This document shows positions 27,041-34,228 of a stretch of 64,000 bases of DNA, in pieces. Source of the stretch: Dechloromonas denitrificans (GTDB lineage: Bacteria > Pseudomonadota > Gammaproteobacteria > Burkholderiales > Rhodocyclaceae); assembly GCF_001551835.1 (NCBI RefSeq), contig NZ_LODL01000021.1, positions 161,750 to 225,749 of the forward strand, written 5' to 3'. The translations under genes and the position numbers were made by a program. Numbering within the stretch: the stretch's first letter is position 1; each line of letters begins with the position of its first letter. The notes under the pieces were generated by a model that was given only the letters and a program-made list of their open reading frames with translations, did not search any database and was not told where the DNA came from.

Positions 27041-28942
27041 CTAATGGCGGCCGTCATTGCCGTGCCGCTCCATCAGCAGCGCCGCCCCCTGGAAGTAGGC
27101 AATCGCTTCCTCGGCCAGTTTCGGATCGGTTGCCATCGGCTGCGCATCCTTGCCGTCGGCGCTGATCCGGAAGGTTTCGATCTTGCGGCGCGGTTGCAGC
27201 ACCGTCATCACATCGCCCTTCAGATAACCGAGGTTTTGATAAGTCGAGAGCAGGGCGCGGCCCTCCTCCGGCGGCACCTGCAGGATATTGCGGCCGACGA
27301 AATGATCGTCCTTTTCCAGACCGAGCATGGCGAGCAGGGTCGGCACCAGGTCGATCTGGCTGGCCAGCGTATCGACGCGCTGCGGCGAGATCATTTTCGG
27401 CGCATAGACGATGGCCGGGATGTGATAGCGATGGACCGGGATCTTGGCCTTGCCGGCGCTGCTCGCGCAGTGGTCGGCAACGAAGACGAAAATGGTGTTG
27501 TCGAACCACGGCTTCTGCTTGGCCATCTCGATGAAACGACCGACCGCATAGTCGGCGTACTTGACGCCGCCGGCCCGCTTGCCCGGCGACGGGATGTCGA
27601 TGCGGCCGGACGGGTAAGTGAAGGGCACGTGGTTGGAGGCGGTCATGACGTGGCCGAAGAAGGGCTTGCCGGTGGCCGTTTCCCGGTCGATTTCAAGCAG
27701 CACCTGGTCGAACAGATGCTCGTCGGCGACGCCCCAGACATTCTCGAACTCGACCAGGCCGTCCTTGAAGCCGGTGCGGTCGGTGACCTTGTAGCCCTGA
27801 GCGCCGAAATAACCGTTCATGTTGTCGAACATGCCATAGCCGCCATAGAGGAAATGCGGCGCCCAGCCGCGCTCGGCCAGCGAAGCGCCGAGCGTGTTCA
27901 GGTTGGTGATGTCCGGCCAACGCACGACCGACTTGCCGGGCAGCGGCGGCAGCGCCGCCGACAGCGCTTCCAGGCCGCGCACGGTACGCGTGCCGGCGGC
28001 ATAGAGGTGGGTGAACAGCATGCCCTCGCCGGCCAGCTTGTCCAGGCTCGGCGTCAGGTTCTCGGTGTTGCCGAAGGTCGCCATGTATTCGGCCGACATG
28101 CTTTCCATCATGACGACGACGACATTCGGCTGTTTGCCACCGGGGAAGCCCGACTTGTAGGCCACCTTCTGAACCGCGTCGTGCGTCGCCGAAACCCGGG
28201 CGTGACCGGACAGGCGCTGCAGATCGCTGATCACCTCGGCATCCGGGCGGGTAGCGTAGAACTGGCGATAGTCCAGCTTGTTCTGGCGAGCCGCCCACAG
28301 GAAGCTGCGCCAGCCGTTGTCGGCCAGTTCGTTGGCGAAATTGCTGCTGGAGAATTCGGGCGGCGCCATCTTGTAGGCGACGACCCAGACCAGCACGACG
28401 AGGCTGAGCACCCAGCCGAACTGGCTGCGGCGCGGCACGCTGCGGGCGACGGCCGAATGCAGCGGCCGCTTGAGCAGCCAGACGAGCAACGCGCTAAGCA
28501 GGGCGAGGGCACCGACGATCTGGCCGACCGGGTAGGACTCGCGGATATTGCCGATGACTTCGGTGGTGAACACCAGGTAATCGAGGGCGATGAAGTTGAA
28601 GCGGACGCTGAACTCATCCCAGAAGATGGTCTCCGAAACGGCGACGAAGCACAGTGTGAAGACATAGATCGCCAACAGCGGCCAGCGCAGCCGGGCTCGC
28701 CAGCTTGGCTTGCCGAGCAATTCGAAGAGCGCCCAGGGCGAAGCGACCACCGCCGCCGCCGGCAGGTCGCGCAGCAGGCCGAGCGCGACGGCGCCGAGCA
28801 GGCCGCCCGCCGGCTGTTCGCTGAAAACCACGGCATGAGCCAGCAGCACCAGGCGGGTCACGAAAAATACACCAAGCGCCAGTAGAGCCGTCAGGCCCCA
28901 GACACGCAAGGCATTGCCGTTCAATCCGGAAAAGCGCTTCAT
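27041..28942 (-). CDS. LTA-synthase-family sulfatase / phosphoglycerol transferase
   Basis: 633 residues from the ATG at 28942 (a TTG six codons upstream has no better site). Five membrane spans occupy residues about 15-195. The C-terminal half is an alkaline-phosphatase-like domain: metal-ligand Glu280 in VVVMMESMSAEYM, nucleophile Thr320 in AAGTRTVRGLEA, then HVMTASNHVPF and FVADHC. This is the LtaS/OpgB-type family that moves phosphoglycerol or phosphoethanolamine groups to envelope glycans or lipids. The gene lies between two two-component systems and is preceded by an unusual repeat array. The acceptor is unknown. Confidence 0.88.
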   Translation of the reverse strand: MKRFSGLNGNALRVWGLTALLALGVFFVTRLVLLAHAVVFSEQPAGGLLGAVALGLLRDLPAAAVVASPWALFELLGKPSWRARLRWPLLAIYVFTLCFVAVSETIFWDEFSVRFNFIALDYLVFTTEVIGNIRESYPVGQIVGALALLSALLVWLLKRPLHSAVARSVPRRSQFGWVLSLVVLVWVVAYKMAPPEFSSSNFANELADNGWRSFLWAARQNKLDYRQFYATRPDAEVISDLQRLSGHARVSATHDAVQKVAYKSGFPGGKQPNVVVVMMESMSAEYMATFGNTENLTPSLDKLAGEGMLFTHLYAAGTRTVRGLEALSAALPPLPGKSVVRWPDITNLNTLGASLAERGWAPHFLYGGYGMFDNMNGYFGAQGYKVTDRTGFKDGLVEFENVWGVADEHLFDQVLLEIDRETATGKPFFGHVMTASNHVPFTYPSGRIDIPSPGKRAGGVKYADYAVGRFIEMAKQKPWFDNTIFVFVADHCASSAGKAKIPVHRYHIPAIVYAPKMISPQRVDTLASQIDLVPTLLAMLGLEKDDHFVGRNILQVPPEEGRALLSTYQNLGYLKGDVMTVLQPRRKIETFRISADGKDAQPMATDPKLAEEAIAYFQGAALLMERHGNDGRH

Positions 28943-28989
28943 AAGTCGACCACGAGACAAAAAGTGCTCGTGAATTTAGTCGACCGCGC

Positions 28990-29027
28990 GTGAGGCTTTA
29001 GTGAGCGAGTTGTGAGGGAATTGTGAG
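28990..29027. promoter_or_regulatory. Four GTGAG direct repeats at 11-bp steps upstream of the sulfatase gene
   Basis: GTGAG occurs at 28990-28994, 29001-29005, 29012-29016 and 29023-29027, each exactly 11 bases apart. One helical turn per repeat is the pattern OmpR/PhoB-family regulators bind. On the sulfatase strand this reads as CTCAC repeats 48-85 bases before the ATG at 28942, where an activator would sit. Adjacent OmpR-type regulators at 24964 and 30648 are the obvious candidates. Confidence 0.65.
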
Positions 29028-29054
29028 GCTAGCCAGATAACCGGAAAGCGCAGT

Positions 29055-29333
29055 TTACCGGGCAGCCTCGGCGGTGGCTTCGCTCTTCATCTGCTTGACC
29101 CGGAGCTCGATGTAACGGGCCCTGGCCACGCCTTCATCGCCGCTGGCGATCTGCATCGCGCTATCCCACAGTGCATGGTCGATGCGTTGCAGGTGCAGTT
29201 CCCGATTGGCCACCATGAAGCGCTGCAGATCGTTTTTATCCGTCGCGTCGGCCGAGGCCATCGAGCGGCGATAGATGAAATAGCAGGCACCGACCAGCAA
29301 TGCCAGCGCCAGGAAAGCCAGGAAAGTCGCCAT
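29055..29333 (-). CDS. Small single-span membrane protein, hypothetical
   Basis: 92 residues: one N-terminal membrane span (FLAFLALALLVGACYFIY), then a charged, helical cytoplasmic or periplasmic tail with no recognisable motif (RFMVANRELHLQRIDHALWD). It is 50 bp after the sensor kinase gene on the same strand and could be the last gene of that operon. The sulfatase promoter region with its repeats starts right after it. Function unknown. Confidence 0.7.
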   Translation of the reverse strand: MATFLAFLALALLVGACYFIYRRSMASADATDKNDLQRFMVANRELHLQRIDHALWDSAMQIASGDEGVARARYIELRVKQMKSEATAEAAR

Positions 29334-29383
29334 CGATAGGTCCCGTTGAGTGAGGGCGCCAGCATACCACCCGGACCGGGCGC

Positions 29384-30634
29384 TCAGTGGAGCCGGCTGC
29401 TGCCGAAGTCGAGCATGATCTCGCCGCCCCCGGCTGGCGCATTGCGCGCACTGACTTGCCAGCCGCAGGCCGCGCAGACGTGGCGAACCAGCGCCAGACC
29501 GAGTCCGTGGGCGCCGCGCGGACCGACGAAGAAGCGATCGAACACCCGCGCCAGATCGCTTTCGGCAAAGCCCGGGCCGCTATCGCGCACGCTCAGCAGC
29601 TGGCCGCTCAGCGAACAGATGATGTCGCCCGTTTCGCTGTAGCGCAGCGCGTTGTCGAGGATATTGCGCAGGACCAGGTCGAACAGCCGGGGGTCGGCGG
29701 CCAGCGTGCCCTCGGCCGGGATATCGAGGCTGAGGCCGACTGGCTTCGGCGTGGCCAGGAGCAGCGACTCCCAGACCGCTTCGATGGCCGGGCGCAGGCG
29801 GATTTCTTCCGGCTGGCCGGCTTTCGCTTCACGGGCCAGCAGGAGCAGGCTGCTGGCCAGGCCATTGATGCGGTCGACGCTGCTGACAATGCGATTTCCG
29901 CGCCGGGCGACGGCGGCGGGCAGATCGGGCAAGGCGGCGAGCATTTCAGCGTCGGTGCGGATGCCGGTCAACGGCGTGCGCAGCTCGTGCGACAGGTTGG
30001 CGGCGAAGGCGCGTTCGCGCTCAAGGACGGCGGCCTGGCGAGCCCGGGAATGGTCGAGCGCTGCGGCGACGGCCTGCAGTTCGCGTTCCATGCCGGGTTC
30101 GACCAGGGGGCCGGGGCTTTCATGCTCGACGCGCTCGGCCAGCCGTTCCAGCCGGCGACTCAGGCGCCCGGCCAACCAGTAACCGGCAAGCAGGGTCAGT
30201 ACGCAGAGCAGCAGCGAGGCACAGACGGTGATCCAGACCAGGCTGTTGAGCCGCGATTCGTGGTCTGCGACATCGTAGGCCAGGATATAGCGCCCACTGT
30301 CGTCCTCGCGCACCGCGACGTGGTATTCCTTGCTGCCGAGATAGGCTTCGTGGTTGCCGACAGTCAACTGGCGGAACACCGGCGGCACATCGCTCCTCGC
30401 CGGGCCTGCCGTCTCGTCCTTGGCAACCCGATACAGCCACATCGCCGGCGTGTTGGGGAACGCCGCCTCGGGTGACTTGCGCCAGATCGCCATGCTGTAT
30501 TCGATCTGATCGGCCAACTGGTTGTTGATGAACTCTTCTTCCTTCTCATGCAGCAGGAAGACCAGCGACAGCGACAGGGTCAGGATGACCAGGAAGACCA
30601 GCGCCGCCAGCGACAGGGCGATGCGCAGGCGCAT
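29384..30634 (-). CDS. Sensor histidine kinase
   Basis: 416 residues from the ATG at 30634. Spans at about 5-30 and 135-160 bracket a periplasmic domain of about 105 residues with a Glu cluster (HEKEEEF) right after the first span. HAMP-like linker, HisKA with the phosphoacceptor in NLSHELRTPLTGI, then the N box ILDNALRYSE, DSGPGF and HGLGLALV. It lies 13 bp after its response regulator gene in an operon of binding proteins and a diguanylate cyclase. The input may be a periplasmic ligand shared with the binding proteins; this is inference. Confidence 0.92.
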   Translation of the reverse strand: MRLRIALSLAALVFLVILTLSLSLVFLLHEKEEEFINNQLADQIEYSMAIWRKSPEAAFPNTPAMWLYRVAKDETAGPARSDVPPVFRQLTVGNHEAYLGSKEYHVAVREDDSGRYILAYDVADHESRLNSLVWITVCASLLLCVLTLLAGYWLAGRLSRRLERLAERVEHESPGPLVEPGMERELQAVAAALDHSRARQAAVLERERAFAANLSHELRTPLTGIRTDAEMLAALPDLPAAVARRGNRIVSSVDRINGLASSLLLLAREAKAGQPEEIRLRPAIEAVWESLLLATPKPVGLSLDIPAEGTLAADPRLFDLVLRNILDNALRYSETGDIICSLSGQLLSVRDSGPGFAESDLARVFDRFFVGPRGAHGLGLALVRHVCAACGWQVSARNAPAGGGEIMLDFGSSRLH

Positions 30635-30647
30635 GCTGGGGGCCCGT

Positions 30648-31313
30648 TCAGGCAGCGACGAGCTTGTAGCCAAGGCCATGCACGTTCTGGATTTCGACGG
30701 CGCCGCTGCCCAGTGCCTTGCGCACGGTATGCAGCACGCTGCGCAGGTTGTCGCTGGACTCCTGCTCGTGGCCCCAGATGGCGATTTCCAGTTCGCGGCG
30801 GGCAAACAGGCGGCCGGGGTGGGGCAGCATCACGGCCAGCAGGCGGATCGCCTTCGGCGGCAGGACGAGCAATTCGCCATCCAGGCGGACTTCCTGCGCC
30901 GACGGATCGTAGGCCAGTCGGCCGAGCTGCAGCGGCCCCTCGCCGCCCCGGCTGCCGCAACGGCGCTGCAAGGCGAGCAGGCGGACCTCGACCTCCTTCA
31001 GCGCGAAGGGTTTGGCCAGGTAATCGTCGGCCCCGGCATCGAAGCCGGCCAGCTTGTCGTCGAGCCCGTCCCGGGCGGTCAACATCAGAATCGGCAGCAT
31101 TTTGCCGGCGCTGCGCAGGCTGCGGGCCAGCGTCGCGCCATCGCCATCCGGCAGGTTGCGGTCGAGGATCAGCGCATCGATCGTCGATCGGGCCAGCAGT
31201 TGCCGGGCCGCCGCCAGCGTCGTCGCGAAATCGCACTGGTGACCGCGCGACTCGAGAAAATCGTAGAGATTCTCGGCAATCAGCGGGTCATCCTCGACAA
31301 TCAGGACATGCAT
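30648..31313 (-). CDS. OmpR-family response regulator
   Basis: 221 residues. Receiver with EDD at 7-9, phosphoacceptor Asp in ALILDRNLPDGDG and Lys in YLAKPF. Winged-helix DNA-binding domain at about 125-219 (PPKAIRLLAVMLPHPGRLF, ending NVHGLGYKL). Start and the stop of the diguanylate cyclase gene overlap as TGATG, so translation is coupled. It is the natural partner of the kinase encoded next and a candidate reader of the GTGAG array at 28990-29027. Confidence 0.94.
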   Translation of the reverse strand: MHVLIVEDDPLIAENLYDFLESRGHQCDFATTLAAARQLLARSTIDALILDRNLPDGDGATLARSLRSAGKMLPILMLTARDGLDDKLAGFDAGADDYLAKPFALKEVEVRLLALQRRCGSRGGEGPLQLGRLAYDPSAQEVRLDGELLVLPPKAIRLLAVMLPHPGRLFARRELEIAIWGHEQESSDNLRSVLHTVRKALGSGAVEIQNVHGLGYKLVAA

Positions 31314-32605
31314 CAGGCAACCGTACCACTCGCATCGGCCAGCACGATCCGGTTGCGCCCCTGGCGCTTGGCCATGTACAGCGCCTCGTCGGCCCGCCGT
31401 AGCGCAACCTCGATCGGGCAGGCGCTGGCATCGGCCAGCCCCATGCTCAGCGTGACCCTGACCAGGCGACCGTCGGGAATGCGGATGTCGTAGTCGGCGC
31501 AGCGGGCCCGGAAACGCTCGGCCAGCTTCTCGGCCTCGACCAGCGTGCTTTCCGGAAAGAGAAAGGCGAACTCCTCACCGCCGTAGCGGCAAACGAAATC
31601 GGACTGGCGCAGCATCTCGTTGGCCAGTTCGGCAAAGGCGCGCAAGACCGCATCGCCGGCGGCATGGCCGTAGGTGTCGTTGAGCTTCTTGAAGAAATCG
31701 AGGTCGGCCATGCCGACGGTGACCGGCCGCTGGTAGCGCTGGGCGCGCTGCAACTCGGTGTCGGCCGTCTGCAGGAAGTGGCGGCGGTTCATCAGGCCGG
31801 TCAGGCCGTCCTTGTTGGCCAGCTTTTCCAGCGCATGGCGTGCCACCTCGTTCTCGAGCAGCGAAGCGTGCAGTTCGCCGATCGCCTCTTCGACGACCTG
31901 GATCTCGACCATCGCCGACGGCCTGAACTCCGGCGCCGGCCGGTCAACGCTGAGGCTGGACAGCGCCCGATCGATGCGCTGCAAGGGGTGAATCAGGTGC
32001 CCCCGGACCAGGAACAGGAAAACGACGAGAAACAGGCTGACCACCAGCAGCGCTGCCGTCAGCTTGTAGCGCGCCAGGCGCATGGCGCCCGCAACATCGG
32101 TCAAGTCGGCGGTCGCCAGATTGATGCCCTGGATCGATACGTCATCGACCAGGATACCGAGGCGGCCGGCCAGACGCTGCCATTCGTCGTAGCTGGCGGC
32201 AAAGGCTTGCGCATCGCGCGCCGAGTGCCGCACGACATCGATCAGGAAGCGTTCGGTCTGCCGCGCCAGGTCGGCCGCCTCCTTGTGCTCCAGCACGCTC
32301 GGGTGGCTGGCGACCAGGGTGACGACGAACATCGCCTGCTGCCGGGCTTGCGGCGTGCCGGCCGAGAAAACACGCTCGCCTTCCTGGCGCAACTGCTCCA
32401 GATTACGCGCCAGACGCTGGTAGCGGATGATTTCCGGCACCGTCTGTTCCTGCAGGCGGGCCGTCGCTTCGAGCACCCGTTGCTGGTCGAGGGCGACCAG
32501 CGCCACCATGATGCCGAAGGCCAGGATGAAGGCCGCCCCCAAAAAACCGAAGGCGTGACCGGCGCGCAGACCGGAGAGACGGGGGATGAAGGTCAGCGGC
32601 GCCAT
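31313..32605 (-). CDS. Membrane diguanylate cyclase with periplasmic sensor region
   Basis: 430 residues from the ATG at 32605. Spans at about 17-39 and 181-200 enclose a helical periplasmic domain of about 140 residues. A HAMP-like linker and a short coiled coil lead to the GGDEF domain (about 260-425). The active-site motif is GGEEF (342-346) and the inhibitory RxxD site (RQSD, 333-336) is placed correctly, so it should make cyclic di-GMP and be product-inhibited. It starts 1 bp after a periplasmic binding-protein gene and its stop overlaps the response regulator start. The periplasmic domain may receive input from those binding proteins. Confidence 0.93.
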   Translation of the reverse strand: MAPLTFIPRLSGLRAGHAFGFLGAAFILAFGIMVALVALDQQRVLEATARLQEQTVPEIIRYQRLARNLEQLRQEGERVFSAGTPQARQQAMFVVTLVASHPSVLEHKEAADLARQTERFLIDVVRHSARDAQAFAASYDEWQRLAGRLGILVDDVSIQGINLATADLTDVAGAMRLARYKLTAALLVVSLFLVVFLFLVRGHLIHPLQRIDRALSSLSVDRPAPEFRPSAMVEIQVVEEAIGELHASLLENEVARHALEKLANKDGLTGLMNRRHFLQTADTELQRAQRYQRPVTVGMADLDFFKKLNDTYGHAAGDAVLRAFAELANEMLRQSDFVCRYGGEEFAFLFPESTLVEAEKLAERFRARCADYDIRIPDGRLVRVTLSMGLADASACPIEVALRRADEALYMAKRQGRNRIVLADASGTVA

Positions 32606-32606
32606 C

Positions 32607-33395
32607 TCAATCCAGATTGAAGGGGAAATGCCGACGGACGATGCGCAACCAGGTTCCGTCGGCCCGAATCGCCGCAATCGCCCGATTGACCGCCGGCTGC
32701 AACGTGGCGTTGCCCTTGGTCAGCGCAATATGCACCGTACCGCCGAGGCCGCGTTCGGCAATGGCCGGACCGACGAACTCGAAAGTACCGGGGGTTTCCC
32801 GGCTCAGCATGACGAAGGCACTGAGCATCGTCAGCAGCGAAAAATCGGCCTTTCCGTCGCGCAGCAGGCGCAAGGTATCGGCCATGGTTTTCGCCTCGAC
32901 CAAACTCAGTTGCTGCTCGGCGGCAACGCTGCGCAGATAGATCGCCTGCTGCGTGTCGGCAATGACGGCGACCCGCACGCCGCGCAATTTGTCGAGCGTC
33001 ATCTCGCCTTCCGGATGGTCGGCATAACGGCGGGCGGTGGCCGCCGTCGCCAGCAGGCGTGACGACGAGCGCCAGATCGAGTCGCTGAAATCGACCCGCC
33101 GCTCGCGCTCCGGCGTGCGCAGGAAATTGCCGAAACCGAGGTCGGCGCGGCGTGCCTCGACATCGGGCAGGATGCTGGCAAAGATGCCGTAAGTGAAGCT
33201 GCAACGCGCATTCAGCCGGCGGCAGATTTCGCGGGCCAGATCTTCGTTGAAAGCGACCAGGCCGCCGGTTGCGCCACTTTTGCCGGCCGCATTCGGGGCC
33301 AGATCCTGGACGCCGAGCGCGACACGCAACTCCAGCGCGTGGGCGAGCGGCAGGCAAAGGCTGAAGCAGAGCAGGAAAAACGCAACAAAACGCAT
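32607..33395 (-). CDS. Periplasmic amino-acid-type solute-binding protein (family 3), copy 2
   Basis: 262 residues. The ATG at 33395 forms TGATG with the stop of the preceding gene. Signal peptide MRFVAFFLLCFSLCLPLAHA. The mature part is a two-lobed family-3 binding protein: ELRVALGVQDLAP at the start of lobe 1, then GLVAFNEDLAREICRRL, and the return to lobe 1 near AVNRAIAAIRADGTWLRIV. No ABC permease or ATPase gene is near, so it probably serves signalling rather than import. It lies directly before the diguanylate cyclase gene. Confidence 0.88.
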   Translation of the reverse strand: MRFVAFFLLCFSLCLPLAHALELRVALGVQDLAPNAAGKSGATGGLVAFNEDLAREICRRLNARCSFTYGIFASILPDVEARRADLGFGNFLRTPERERRVDFSDSIWRSSSRLLATAATARRYADHPEGEMTLDKLRGVRVAVIADTQQAIYLRSVAAEQQLSLVEAKTMADTLRLLRDGKADFSLLTMLSAFVMLSRETPGTFEFVGPAIAERGLGGTVHIALTKGNATLQPAVNRAIAAIRADGTWLRIVRRHFPFNLD

Positions 33396-34138
33396 CAATT
33401 CACCCGAAACGGCAGAAATTGGGAATTGATACGATCATACGTCCCATTGCGCTTGATGCGCTCAAGCGCCGCGTCAATTTGTTCCTTCAGTTCCGGCCGG
33501 CGCGGCGCAATGCCGAACGAGGCATCGCCGCCCAGTTCCGGTTCGGGCATCACGCTGCTGCTCAGGCCAAGCTGGCGAAACTCCGGTCGCTTCATCAGGT
33601 TGAGGGCGCTGCTCATCGGAATGATCGCCGCCTGGGCGAGACCGGCATTGAGCGGCTCGGCCAGTTCGCCATTGGTCTGCACACCGACGGTATCCCACCC
33701 CTTGGCCCGGGCGAAGCGGTCCTGCGCCGAACCGCGGACGACGGCGACGCGGATGCCGGCCTGCCCGGGCAACACCCCCGGCTTGGCGAACCACAGTGAA
33801 ATCGAGCGGAAATAGGGCTTGGCCAGAATGATCCGGGCCCGCCGCTCCGGGGTGTCGAGCAGGCTGACCGCGGCAATGTCGTACTCGCCGGCAGCCAGTT
33901 CATCGACGACGCGGTCGAGGGTCGTCACCTGGAAGCTGCAGTGGGCCCGCATTTCCTCGCACAGGGCACGGATGATGCCGAGCGAAAAACCGCTCAGTTC
34001 GCCATTCGCATCGCGAAAAGCCATCGGCGGCGAATTATCAAGGACGGCAACGCGCAGGTTTCGCTCGCCGGCCGCCAGCCCGGCACTGGCGGCGAACAGC
34101 AGCAGGATGCTGGCGAAAACTCGACGAAATTCAGACAA
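33395..34138 (-). CDS. Periplasmic amino-acid-type solute-binding protein (family 3), copy 1
   Basis: 247 residues if started at the TTG at 34138, which has GAGG eight bases ahead and gives a good signal peptide (FRRVFASILLLFAASAGLAA). A TTG at 34159 would add seven residues; no ATG is available. The mature part has RVAVLDNSPPMAFRDANGEL, SGFSLGIIRALCEEM and the closing IDAALERIKRNGTYDRI, typical family-3 features. It differs clearly from copy 2. It is the first gene of the binding-protein/cyclase/two-component operon. No transporter partner is encoded here. Confidence 0.85.
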   Translation of the reverse strand: MSEFRRVFASILLLFAASAGLAAGERNLRVAVLDNSPPMAFRDANGELSGFSLGIIRALCEEMRAHCSFQVTTLDRVVDELAAGEYDIAAVSLLDTPERRARIILAKPYFRSISLWFAKPGVLPGQAGIRVAVVRGSAQDRFARAKGWDTVGVQTNGELAEPLNAGLAQAAIIPMSSALNLMKRPEFRQLGLSSSVMPEPELGGDASFGIAPRRPELKEQIDAALERIKRNGTYDRINSQFLPFRVN

Positions 34139-34169
34139 CAGGCACGCCTCGACGATCAATATCTATGAC

Positions 34170-34185
34170 TAAAGTATAAGCAGTC
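34170..34185 (-). promoter_or_regulatory. Promoter region of the binding-protein/cyclase operon
   Basis: On the minus strand a good -10 (TATACT, within CTTATACTTTAG) lies about 35-40 bases before the TTG start. No convincing -35 is found at standard spacing. The surrounding 34139-34228 spacer is AT-rich compared with the flanking genes. Confidence 0.35.
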
Positions 34186-34228
34186 GTTTTTGAAGGTTAT
34201 GTGTAATTTTTCATACTTTGCAGAATTC

